Assembly: GCA_030148725.1 (NCBI GenBank)
Contig: JASBSU010000008.1
Span: forward strand, 1-64,000
Origin: Hyphomicrobium sp.
Lineage (GTDB): Bacteria; Pseudomonadota; Alphaproteobacteria; Rhizobiales; Hyphomicrobiaceae
Length of the DNA: 64,000 nucleotides
Reading direction: 5' to 3'
A model generated the notes under the pieces. The model saw only the letters and a program-made list of their open reading frames with translations, was not told where the DNA came from and ran no database searches. Every line of letters begins with the position of its first letter. Position 1 is the stretch's first letter. Below are positions 56,223 through 63,424 of the stretch, piece by piece. A program made the translations under genes and the position numbers.

Positions 56223-58022
56223 ATGCCGCACATGGCGAGATGGCTGCACACATGCATCGCCCTGGCGATGTTCGCAGCGCTGCCGGTCGCTGAGGCATCG
56301 GCCAACGACGACCTCATGCGCAGACAGGCCGACCCAAGCGGGTGGTCGATGCCCGGTGGCAGCTATTCTGCCCAGCGCTTCAGCACACTCAGCGAAATCA
56401 CCACGGCCAATGCGCACGAGCTGCGCGCTGTGTGGAGCTTCTCGACCGGCGTGCTGCGCGGGCACGAGGGCGCACCGCTCGTCGTCGACGGCGTGATGTA
56501 CGTCCACACGCCATTTCCGAACGTCGTCTATGCGCTCGACCTCGATCACGAGGGCCGCATCCTGTGGAGGTACGCGCCGCGCCAGGATGCTTCGGTGGCG
56601 GCGGTCATGTGCTGCGACACCGTCAATCGCGGGCTGGCCTACGGCGAGGGCAAGCTGCTGCTGGCGCAGGCCGATGCGACGCTGGTGGCGCTCGATGCGA
56701 AATCCGGTGCCGTCGTGTGGACCGCCAGGAATGGCGATGCGGCGCGCGGCGAGACGATGACCGGGGCGCCCCTCGTCGTGATGGACAAGGTGATCGTCGG
56801 CATCGGTGGAGGCGAATACGGCGCGCTCGGACGTCTCACGGCCTACGCGCTCACAGATGGCAAGCGACTGTGGTCCGCATCGTCGGCCGGTCCCGATGCG
56901 GAGATGCTGATCGATCCGACGGCAACGACCGAACTCGGCAAACCCGTTGGCGCCGATTCATCGCTCAAGAGCTGGGAAGGCGATGCGTGGAAGCTCGGCG
57001 GCGGCCCGACGTGGGGCTGGCTCTCGTACGATGCCGACCTGGACCTCGTCTATTACGGCACCGGCAATCCCGGCACGTGGAACCCGCTGCAGCGTCCGGG
57101 CGACAACAAATGGACCGATACGATTTTCGCGCGTTCAGCCAGCTCGGGCATGGCGCGATGGGTCTATCAGATGACGCCGCACGACGAGTGGGACTTCGAC
57201 GGCGTCAACGAGATGATCCTCGCGGATATTCCGGTTCACGGCCGGCAGCGCCACGCGCTCGTGCATTTCGACCGCAACGGATTCGCCTACACGCTCGACC
57301 GCGCGACGGGGAAACTGCTCGTGGCAGAGAAGTTCGATGCGTCGGTGAACTGGGCGAGCGGGGTCGACCTCAAGACCGGGAAGCCGATGCGCGTCGACGG
57401 CTTCAGCACCGAGAAGGGCGGCGAGGACACGGCGACGTCGGGGATCTGCCCTTCGGCACTCGGCGCCAAGAACCAGCAGCCGGCGGCGTTCTCCCCGCAG
57501 ACGCAGCTCTTTTACGTTCCGACCAATCACACCTGCATGAACTACGAGCCGTTCCATGTCTCGTACACCGCCGGTCAGCCATACGTCGGCGCAACGGTGA
57601 CGATGACGGGCGTGCCCGACGATGACAGCCTCGGCGCTTTCGTTGCCTGGGACGCCGGCAGCGGCAAAATCGTCTGGTCGGTTCGGGAGCGGTTTTCGGT
57701 TTGGTCGGGTGCGCTGGCGACCGCGGGGGGCGTCGTTTTCTACGGGACGCTCGAGGGATATTTCAAAGCGGTTGATGCACGGACGGGGCGGGAGCTTTAT
57801 CGCTTCAAGACGCCGTCCGGCATCGTCGGCAACCCGATCACCTACGCGCACAACGGCAAGCAGTACGTGGCCGTGCTGTCCGGGCTCGGCGGATGGGCGG
57901 GGATCGGTCTGGCGGCCGGATTGTCGAGCCCAGACGACGGCTCGGGCGCTGTGGGGCTCAACCAAGCGTTGGCCGGCTATACGGCGCTCGGTGGGGTGCT
58001 GACGGTGTTCGCGCTGCCTTAG
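56223..58022 (+). CDS. xoxF: PQQ-dependent methanol dehydrogenase, lanthanide type
   Basis: A periplasmic quinoprotein oxidising methanol (and probably other short alcohols) with electrons to a cytochrome c. Signal peptide about 1-27 (ending AEASA). The vicinal disulfide CCDTVNRG is at 130-131. Metal and catalytic ligands: Glu in GGGEYG (198), Asn in [10 protein letters not shown] (282), catalytic Asp 324 in [10 protein letters not shown] and the extra Asp at 326 that marks lanthanide enzymes; calcium-type MxaF has Ala there. Length 599 residues, typical XoxF. No xoxG cytochrome or xoxJ follows; a tRNA gene comes next. Divergent from the kinase/GcvT operon. Confidence 0.95.
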   Translation: MPHMARWLHTCIALAMFAALPVAEASANDDLMRRQADPSGWSMPGGSYSAQRFSTLSEITTANAHELRAVWSFSTGVLRGHEGAPLVVDGVMYVHTPFPNVVYALDLDHEGRILWRYAPRQDASVAAVMCCDTVNRGLAYGEGKLLLAQADATLVALDAKSGAVVWTARNGDAARGETMTGAPLVVMDKVIVGIGGGEYGALGRLTAYALTDGKRLWSASSAGPDAEMLIDPTATTELGKPVGADSSLKSWEGDAWKLGGGPTWGWLSYDADLDLVYYGTGNPGTWNPLQRPGDNKWTDTIFARSASSGMARWVYQMTPHDEWDFDGVNEMILADIPVHGRQRHALVHFDRNGFAYTLDRATGKLLVAEKFDASVNWASGVDLKTGKPMRVDGFSTEKGGEDTATSGICPSALGAKNQQPAAFSPQTQLFYVPTNHTCMNYEPFHVSYTAGQPYVGATVTMTGVPDDDSLGAFVAWDAGSGKIVWSVRERFSVWSGALATAGGVVFYGTLEGYFKAVDARTGRELYRFKTPSGIVGNPITYAHNGKQYVAVLSGLGGWAGIGLAAGLSSPDDGSGAVGLNQALAGYTALGGVLTVFALP

Positions 58023-58026
58023 CGGC

Positions 58027-58116
58027 TGGCGGAGAGGGTGGGATTTGAACCCACGATACCCTTGCGAGTATGCCGCATTTCGAGTGCGGTGCTTTCAGCC
58101 ACTCAGCCACCTCTCC
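58027..58116 (-). tRNA. tRNA-Ser (anticodon CGA)
   Basis: A 90-base class II tRNA with its 3' CCA encoded. The acceptor stem GGAGAGG pairs with CCTCTCC, followed by discriminator G and CCA. The anticodon loop CTCGAAA reads CGA (serine codon UCG). The variable arm CATACTCGCAAGGGTATC is long as expected for serine, and the T arm reads GTGGGTTCAAATCCCAC. Its 3' end is 4 bases from the xoxF stop, on the opposite strand. Confidence 0.97.
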
Positions 58117-58460
58117 ATTCGCCTTTTCTTACAAGGGCTTAGGCACAATCGTCAGCGGTCTCGAAAATCCGCCGTCGACCATTGGAGTGGCCTTCAATCC
58201 CTCGCAACCCCCAACAAAACGGCTCTCGTGGCAACGCCTGAAATGCCCTGATGTCGGGGAGCGAAGCGGCGTATTAGGTCAGGCTCGCGGCGCTGGCAAG
58301 AGGCTCAATCGCCCGTCTCGCCAAATCGGCGCAAAGAATGGACTGACCAGCCGGACGATGCGTGTGGATACAGTCATGAGCCGCGGTCCAGGGGTCGTCC
58401 GTCGGACCGCGGCACTGCCGGGCGCGCTCAATGCGCAAAGCCGAGCACCAAGTTGGCAGT
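58117..58460. other. Gene-free stretch with a perfect hairpin and DnaA-box-like site
   Basis: 344 bases without a convincing coding frame. A perfect 10-bp inverted repeat GCCGCGGTCC / GGACCGCGGC lies at 58380-58413 with a 14-base loop. TGTGGATAC at 58363-58371 matches the DnaA box complement (TGTGGATAA) at 8 of 9 positions. The end nearest 58117 should carry the tRNA-Ser promoter. Confidence 0.4.
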
Positions 58461-58625
58461 CTACGCGGCCAGCCGTTCCAGCTGCTCGGCCTCGACGTAA
58501 AGCTCGCGCAGCTCGCTGCGGGCCTCTGACACGAAGACAACCGTGCGGTCGCCACTCGTGATCTGCTCCAGTTCCTCGATACGCTCGCGCACGACTGCCA
58601 GGCGCCGCTTGAACCGCTCAGACAT
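58461..58625 (-). CDS. 54-residue hypothetical protein
   Basis: A short gene opening MSERFKRRLAVV, with a strong AGGAG ribosome site 7 bases before the ATG at 58625 and a TAG stop at 58461. The product is highly charged and helical (ERIEELEQ, then ARSELRELYVEAEQLERL), suggesting a small coiled-coil protein. There is no signal peptide or cysteine. No family recognised. Its ribosome site and codon use support a real gene, although the frame is below common size limits. Confidence 0.55.
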   Translation of the reverse strand: MSERFKRRLAVVRERIEELEQITSGDRTVVFVSEARSELRELYVEAEQLERLAA

Positions 58626-58976
58626 TGGCTAACTCCTACAAGCTTAGGACCAGCCATGAATGCCCCCGCTCTTTGGCAAAAGCGGGTTGGTCCCGTGGCG
58701 GCTTGAGGTTATCCACAGGGCAAACGTGCGGTCGTTCGCCGCTCATGGGGGCCGTTCGTCGCGCCGTCTCGGCCTGCTCGTACCGTTTGGCGGGGCTGGA
58801 GAAAGAAGCCCGGATCGCTCACCAAAGTCCGGATGCGGACGATCGCGGCAATGCTCATCGCAATCGGCGCCGAAATTGAAATGGGTGGACAAGCGCAACA
58901 CGGTTGTTGCTGCAAAGTCACCTCGGGAGCATTTCAGGTAGACATATTGTCGGAACACGGCGGGGGGCCGTTTTTC
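58626..58976. other. Gene-free stretch with a perfect DnaA box
   Basis: 351 bases between divergent small genes. TTATCCACA, the exact DnaA-box consensus, is at 58709-58717. Several short frames exist but none has a ribosome site and sensible composition. It presumably holds the promoters of its two neighbours. Confidence 0.4.
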
Positions 58977-59369
58977 ATGCGTTTTTCAGCGCTCATTGTT
59001 TTGAGCATTTTTGTTGCCGGGTGCGCCACGATCGTCAAAGGCACCACGCAGGTTGTGGCGATCGATACGCCTGGAGCACCGGGAGCTGCGTGCGAGCTTT
59101 CCTCGCCCGGCATCGGTTCGCGGAGCGTCGTCACGCCTGCAACCATCGAACTCGACAAGAGCCAGCACAACGTCGCCGTCACCTGCCGAAAGCCTTGTTT
59201 TCAGGATGCGGTGGCTATGATCCCGTCCTACACGGAGGGCATGGCCGCTGGTAACGTGATCGCGGGTGGTGTGATCGGATTGGGTGTCGATGCTGCGACC
59301 GGCGCCATGAACAAGTACGCCGATCGCACATCGGTCACGATGATCCCGGTGCAGGGGTGCCGTGCTTGA
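58977..59369 (+). CDS. Small lipoprotein
   Basis: A 130-residue lipoprotein: signal LIVLSIFVAGC with lipobox VAGC near residue 16, then IVKGTTQVVAIDTPGAPGA. The sequence resembles the PEGA-like or translocated-intimin-type small lipoproteins in which GT(T/R)Q precedes a beta-sandwich; a later hydrophobic glycine-rich stretch (AAGNVIAGGVIGLGVDAATG) is also typical. Cysteines occur in ACELS, VTCRKPCF and GCRA. ATG at 58977 is preferred to earlier frames, which lack a signal. Its stop is directly next to that of the opposite small membrane gene. Confidence 0.7.
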   Translation: MRFSALIVLSIFVAGCATIVKGTTQVVAIDTPGAPGAACELSSPGIGSRSVVTPATIELDKSQHNVAVTCRKPCFQDAVAMIPSYTEGMAAGNVIAGGVIGLGVDAATGAMNKYADRTSVTMIPVQGCRA

Positions 59370-59370
59370 A

Positions 59371-59550
59371 CTAGTTGATCCGGAGCGATCCCAGCAAGCC
59401 AAGCCCTTGCAGCAGCCAGATGATCACGAAGATCACCACGACGATATTGAGTATCTGTTTGATCTTGCCGTCCATCGGCACGTAGGTGTTGACGAGCCAC
59501 AGCAGCACGCCGACGACAATCAACACGACGACGATATTCACTAGATCCAT
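59371..59550 (-). CDS. Small two-helix membrane protein (Thivi_2564-like)
   Basis: A 59-residue protein with two hydrophobic helices: VNIVVVLIVVGVLLWLVN and ILNIVVVIFVIIWLLQGL, joined by TYVPMDGKIKQ. The central VNTYVPMD and KQILN segments match a small conserved membrane protein family seen across proteobacteria (Thivi_2564 type), of unknown role. Start ATG at 59550, stop TAG at 59371. Too short for usual size filters. Neighbouring genes are also tiny. Confidence 0.7.
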   Translation of the reverse strand: MDLVNIVVVLIVVGVLLWLVNTYVPMDGKIKQILNIVVVIFVIIWLLQGLGLLGSLRIN

Positions 59551-59591
59551 TTTTCAATCCCCGAACCAATCAGAATGCGACTTGGTGGCTG

Positions 59592-59765
59592 TCAGCGAAC
59601 AAGCAGCAGCGCGAAGACGAAACCCACGCCAGCTGAAATCGCGACCATTTCCAACGGCGACAAACGGATAGCCGCGTCGTCAGCGGCGCGCTTTTCGCGC
59701 GCCCTGGCGATTTCGGCCTGCGCCGCTGCAGCTATGTCGGGATGTTCATTTTGTACTTTGGACAT
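59592..59765 (-). CDS. 57-residue tail-anchored hypothetical protein
   Basis: The product begins MSKVQNEHPDIAAAAQ, with an Ala/Arg-rich helical head, and ends in one hydrophobic helix (MVAISAGVGFVFALLLVR) that would anchor it in the membrane by its C-terminus. A GGGGCGAGCG leader precedes the ATG at 59765. No family recognised. It lies on the same strand as the two-helix membrane gene and the 34-residue gene, and these may form a small operon. Confidence 0.5.
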   Translation of the reverse strand: MSKVQNEHPDIAAAAQAEIARAREKRAADDAAIRLSPLEMVAISAGVGFVFALLLVR

Positions 59766-59827
59766 CGCTCGCCCCTGCTAATGCTCCCACAATGAACAGC
59801 GGCGGCGACCTTTGGTTCCATAGAATG

Positions 59828-59932
59828 CTATCTGCGGCGCCCGTCCTGCTTCGGCAGAACGTAGATCTCGCCGTTGCGCAGCTCGATTGTGTAGCCGCCG
59901 GCGTCAGCCAGAAAGCCAATGAACTCAGTCAT
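59828..59932 (-). CDS. 34-residue hypothetical protein
   Basis: A very small frame with a good ribosome site (GAGGGAGAG) before the ATG at 59932 and the start MTEFIGFLADAGGY, then IELRNGEIYVLPKQ and a basic end. The sequence has sensible composition and hydrophobic pattern, like a short beta-hairpin. It could also be a leader peptide for the genes downstream on the same strand. Support is limited to the ribosome site, the codon use and the position. Confidence 0.4.
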   Translation of the reverse strand: MTEFIGFLADAGGYTIELRNGEIYVLPKQDGRRR

Positions 59933-60106
59933 GGTGGTGCTCTCCCTCTCAAACCTTGGGCTGTTCTAGCCACAGGCGCGCAGGCGCTTTGTTCCACAGG
60001 GAACCCGATCATCAGGGGATTGCGGGGATAAGGCAGAGCTGCAACTGGCCGCCTCTGCGCCTCGGACAGCAGAATGCCGCAATCGCAAATGTGGGAGGGC
60101 ATTCAG

Positions 60107-60343
60107 ATGCTGGATACGCAATCGCTCGAATGGCTCATGGCATGCGAGCGGCTGAAGGACGAGATTACCCAGGTTGAGCAGCAGTGCGAGAGCATCCTGC
60201 ACCGCTTCGACGGGCTCGATCGTGAGCCGACCTCATCGGAGAGAGACGAGCGGCGGCAGGACTATCTCGATAACAGGGCGCGGCTCATTGGGCTGCAGAG
60301 CGAGATCAACAGCATCGAGCGGCGCGTCGCAGCGCACGGATAG
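60107..60343 (+). CDS. Small coiled-coil hypothetical protein
   Basis: A 78-residue product, almost wholly helical and charged: LKDEITQVEQQCESILHRF and YLDNRARLIGLQSEINSIER. The ATG at 60107 is favoured over 60074 because GGGAGGG lies seven bases before it. No family recognised. A clear terminator follows. Confidence 0.6.
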   Translation: MLDTQSLEWLMACERLKDEITQVEQQCESILHRFDGLDREPTSSERDERRQDYLDNRARLIGLQSEINSIERRVAAHG

Positions 60344-60370
60344 TTTTTCCGGCACATAATTGCATTCAAG

Positions 60371-60401
60371 GCGCGGCGATCAACAGCCGCGCTTTTTGTT
60401 T
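60371..60401 (+). terminator. Intrinsic terminator
   Basis: Stem GCGCGGC / GCCGCGC (7 bp), 8-base loop, then TTTTTGTTT. It follows the small coiled-coil gene by 27 bases. Confidence 0.8.
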
Positions 60402-60433
60402 GTCGTAACGCGATTTTTCAGGCGCATTCGCCA

Positions 60434-60619
60434 TCAAATCATCGGCGTTCCTACGAGGCGCCAGACTTCGCCCACGACATTTCCGAACAGAAATGCCGAC
60501 CACAGGTAAAGGCCGACGCCGGCCCACCAATGGCGGTCATGTGCCCGCGCGACGCTTTCCACCTTGTCCATGCATACGGCTGCGTACTCGGACGCAACCA
60601 GCTTCAATGCCTCGGTCAT
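60434..60619 (-). CDS. Small single-helix membrane protein
   Basis: A 61-residue product opening MTEALKLVASEYAAVC, a helical cytoplasmic head, with one transmembrane stretch near residues 35-52 (WAGVGLYLWSAFLFGNVV). ATG at 60619 follows AGGGGG at good spacing, and the longer frame from 60652 is not needed. No family recognised. It converges on the coiled-coil gene terminator. Confidence 0.5.
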   Translation of the reverse strand: MTEALKLVASEYAAVCMDKVESVARAHDRHWWAGVGLYLWSAFLFGNVVGEVWRLVGTPMI

Positions 60620-60875
60620 CGACAGCCCCCTGGCGCAAAAACCCACCACCAAATCTCATCCGAGACTGGTTAACGCATTGCAAATAGGTGATTTGTTTTC
60701 GTCCGTCGAGCTGGATTTCGGGGGTGCATATGCTACCGCGAAGACAATTCTTCGTTGCATGCACAGTTTCGTTGGCCATGTGCAAAGCGGGCAAAAGACC
60801 AAGCGCTCATTGGTTGCCCAGATCCTGCCATGCTAGCAAATGGGGGTCGCCGCTTGAATGTAATGAGGTGGTAAA

Positions 60876-61433
60876 TTGAAAGCGTTTTGTCTTGCTTTTG
60901 CATTTCTGCTGGCATCGCTCCCAGCGGTTGCCGAGGAATTGCCGCAGACAAGTAATGCGTGGCGTGCAAGTCAGCCCGAGTTGGCAGAGCCGGGCAGTTA
61001 TCAGTGGTCAGTGATCGATGATGCAGCGGGCGGGCGCAGAGCCCCGGCCGCAGCCAATGACAACGAGATTGTGAACAAGAGCGCTCCGGCGCGCGCAGCC
61101 CTCGCCCAGATCCGGGCAGAGACCCAGCGCATCATGGATGAAGCTCGCAGGACCTCAACCAGGGTTTCGCGGATCCGCTACGACCTGCGTGTCCGTTGCC
61201 TCGTCGAGGAAGTGGACACCGAACCGGAGGCGATCACGCCGGCCGCCATGCCCTACATCTGGGGCTCGCAGGACGACGCGGAGCCAAGCCGTGGCACGGT
61301 GGAGCTATGCGAAGTCGACTACTCGCAGCGGGTTCGCGCACAGCCTGAGCAGCAAGAGGCGGCGGCGCCTGCTCCAGCACCGGCAGCGCAGCCTGAACTG
61401 GTCGACTTCAACGTGGCCTTTCCGGTCGAATGA
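60876..61433 (+). CDS. Secreted hypothetical protein
   Basis: A 185-residue exported protein: signal peptide KAFCLAFAFLLASLPAVA (cleavage near residue 19). The mature part has a helical segment (AALAQIRAETQRIMDEARRT), two cysteines (VRCLVEE, ELCEVD) and a Pro/Ala/Gln-rich tail (AAAPAPAPAAQPE). The start is TTG at 60876, with GAGGTGG just upstream; no ATG is available in frame at a sensible position. No family recognised. Two hairpins follow it. Confidence 0.6.
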   Translation: MKAFCLAFAFLLASLPAVAEELPQTSNAWRASQPELAEPGSYQWSVIDDAAGGRRAPAAANDNEIVNKSAPARAALAQIRAETQRIMDEARRTSTRVSRIRYDLRVRCLVEEVDTEPEAITPAAMPYIWGSQDDAEPSRGTVELCEVDYSQRVRAQPEQQEAAAPAPAPAAQPELVDFNVAFPVE

Positions 61434-61438
61434 TTGCA

Positions 61439-61519
61439 TCGCGATCCTCCCGTCTCTCAGGATCGCGAATTGAGAAGCGCGTCGGGGCCCGCGGGGTGTC
61501 CCGGCGCGCTGCTTTTTTT
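61439..61519 (+). terminator. Tandem hairpins with intrinsic terminator
   Basis: First a perfect 10-bp stem TCGCGATCCT / AGGATCGCGA at 61439-61468, then a second hairpin (AGCGCG and CGCGCT ends) at 61476-61510 followed by seven Ts at 61513. The second is a proper intrinsic terminator for the gene ending at 61433. Confidence 0.82.
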
Positions 61520-61572
61520 AGGCGCCAGGGTTTTGGGCCGGCCGGTATTACGAATTAAATGCGTGGCCGGCT

Positions 61573-61785
61573 CTAGGAGCGGCGACGGCGGCGCGACCAG
61601 TAAATCGCGAAAATACCCATCCAGAGCAGCAGGGCGAGGACGTCCAACAGCGTTGACAGCTCCTGCACCGCAGCCTGCCAAGGACGATCAGGGGCGCCGA
61701 GCCACACCGCAGCGCTTGCGATTACGCCAGCGACGAGGCAGAGGCCCGTCAGAACCCAGATCAAGCGTATGGAGCGGCGTGTCAT
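61573..61785 (-). CDS. Small two-helix membrane protein
   Basis: A 70-residue product with two hydrophobic helices: IRLIWVLTGLCLVAGVIASA and LLDVLALLLWMGIFAIYW, ending in a run of arginines (SRRRRRS), which places both termini in the cytoplasm. ATG at 61785; the frame upstream of it overlaps the DUF4166 gene and is not used. No family recognised. It is the last gene of a leftward series with DUF4166 and the GbsR-type regulator. Confidence 0.55.
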   Translation of the reverse strand: MTRRSIRLIWVLTGLCLVAGVIASAAVWLGAPDRPWQAAVQELSTLLDVLALLLWMGIFAIYWSRRRRRS

Positions 61786-61874
61786 GGCGCAATCATAGCG
61801 TTGATGATTCGGGCGCGCACGTGGCTTCTCGCGGCGCCGCGGCTGGCTTCGACGATCCGAAGCCAGCATCTCCA

Positions 61875-62564
61875 TCAGGGGTCGCGGAAATAGGCGATCT
61901 GCTCCACCAGCTGCCCGGCCAGGCGATGCTTCACTTCGAGGGTGAAAGCGAAGGCGCCATCGCCGAGATCGCGGTGAGCGATCGTCATGCCGCCGGGGTG
62001 CAAGAGGCGCGGTATAGGGAGGCGCCATGCGCCGAGCGCCAGGAAGTAACCGGCGGAGCGGAAGATCAGCGCGCCGTCTTCGACCGTGACCCGCAGCGCC
62101 ATGCCGATGCCCCGGCCGACGTACTCCTCGAGCCCAGTCGGGCCGCGAAAGCGTTTGGCGGAGTGGATCGCCTGCGGGAAACGCCCGGGCCGGCTGTATA
62201 TGCGCAGCCAGCACTGGCCGCCCAAGCGCTCATCCTCCGTGACGACCACCAGCGCAGGGCCGGTCGCGCCGTCACTTAGCGGCAGCGGGGCGCCGATGGC
62301 GCGCGCAAGAAAAGCCAGCACGCGGCCGGCGCGTGACAGGCGCGTGCGGAGCACCTCGCCGCGGTAGATGATCGTTTCATTCGGCGCGAGGTGACGCGAG
62401 AACCGGCATCGCACGGCGTCGGGCAGCTGCGCCCAGGCCGCCTCACCCACAAGCGTGCGGAAACGGATGTCCTCAACGGACGATGGGGCCGGGTGAGGCA
62501 AGCCAGCGTCGCTGGGAGTGGCCAAGCGCGATGGCTCATTCTTCAGTTTTCCGACGACAGACAT
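61875..62564 (-). CDS. DUF4166 domain protein
   Basis: A 229-residue protein with the DUF4166 pattern: RTLVGEAAWAQLPDAVRC, RFSRHLAPNETIIYRGEV, LAFLARAIGAPLPL, CWLRIYSRPGRFPQAIHSAK, then IGMALRVTVEDGALIFRSAG and LPIPRLLHPGGMTIAH. The family has no known activity; members often lie next to membrane oxidoreductases or saccharopine-type dehydrogenases. It begins 16 bases after the GbsR-type regulator and is likely co-transcribed with it. Confidence 0.78.
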   Translation of the reverse strand: MSVVGKLKNEPSRLATPSDAGLPHPAPSSVEDIRFRTLVGEAAWAQLPDAVRCRFSRHLAPNETIIYRGEVLRTRLSRAGRVLAFLARAIGAPLPLSDGATGPALVVVTEDERLGGQCWLRIYSRPGRFPQAIHSAKRFRGPTGLEEYVGRGIGMALRVTVEDGALIFRSAGYFLALGAWRLPIPRLLHPGGMTIAHRDLGDGAFAFTLEVKHRLAGQLVEQIAYFRDP

Positions 62565-62579
62565 GGCGCACCTTTTGGT

Positions 62580-63164
62580 TCAAGGGGAGCGGGCCGCGCG
62601 TGGCGTTTTGCGGCTCGCCTTGCCGACAAAGCGCGCGATCGTGCCCCCCATGCGGATGAGAGCGGTCACGGTCGGCGCCGGCAGTCGCATGATCTCGCCG
62701 AAGCTGCGGTCGACGGTTTCGGTGAATTCCAGCATCGCTGAGAGACGCTTGCGCACGCCCGGCGGGACGGCCGCATCGGCTTTTGCGTCCGTCGCGCAGG
62801 CGCGAAGTACGGCGATTGCCGGGTCGATCTCGCGGGCTTTGCGGGCCAACGCGATACGGCGAACCATTTCGAACACGTCGGCTTCGGCTTCGTAGAAATC
62901 GCGGCGGTCGCCCATGGCGTGAACGCGGCGGATCAGATTCCACGCCAGAAGCTCGCGCAGGCTGTTCGACACGTTGGAGCGGGCCATGCCGAGGCTGTCG
63001 GCAATATCCTCGGCCGAGAGGGGCTGTTCGCTCAGGTAGAGCAGGGCGTGAATCTGCGCCACGGAGCGGTTCACACCCCAGTTAGAGCCCATTTCGCCCC
63101 AGTGAACGACGAAGCGCTCGACGGGGCCAGGCATGCTGCCATTTCTGACGGTTGTTTCTGTCAT
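62580..63164 (-). CDS. GbsR/MarR-type transcriptional regulator
   Basis: A 194-residue winged-helix regulator. It opens with FVVHWGEMGSNWGVNRSVAQ and IHALLYLSEQPLSAEDIADS, the hallmark of the GbsR family, followed by the recognition helix SLGMARSNVSNSLRELLAWN. GbsR controls glycine betaine synthesis from choline in Bacillus (established); the local presence of choline-kinase-like and dimethylglycine-dehydrogenase-like genes 6-8 kb away is suggestive only. It heads a leftward unit with DUF4166. Confidence 0.85.
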   Translation of the reverse strand: MTETTVRNGSMPGPVERFVVHWGEMGSNWGVNRSVAQIHALLYLSEQPLSAEDIADSLGMARSNVSNSLRELLAWNLIRRVHAMGDRRDFYEAEADVFEMVRRIALARKAREIDPAIAVLRACATDAKADAAVPPGVRKRLSAMLEFTETVDRSFGEIMRLPAPTVTALIRMGGTIARFVGKASRKTPRAARSP

Positions 63165-63424
63165 TACAGAAATATGCGACAGAGTTGGCGCGACGTCAAC
63201 CTTATCGGCCGGAGCGATGACGCAATTTGAGGCAGCACACTGCCTGCATTTGGCGCGTTCGTCGGGACGTCCGGGTGATAAGGTTGCCTTCGGCGCTCAG
63301 ATATTCGTTGGACCCGCGCATCGCATTTCGGTTGCGCCCGTCCTTTCCGTCGAATGCACCTGGCATTGCAGGAACTGTGCAGCCTGAGCGTGCGTTATTG
63401 CCCTCGCGAAGAGGAATTCCCGAC

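Noticed and set aside
60570-60836. Possible rightward gene of about 88 codons
   Set aside because: Composition is less shadow-like than usual, but there is no ribosome site, and it overlaps the start of the better supported membrane gene at 60434-60619.
58027-61500. Genomic island next to tRNA-Ser
   Set aside because: The tRNA 3' end points toward xoxF, not toward the micro-gene patch; no integrase gene or direct repeat of the tRNA end is seen.
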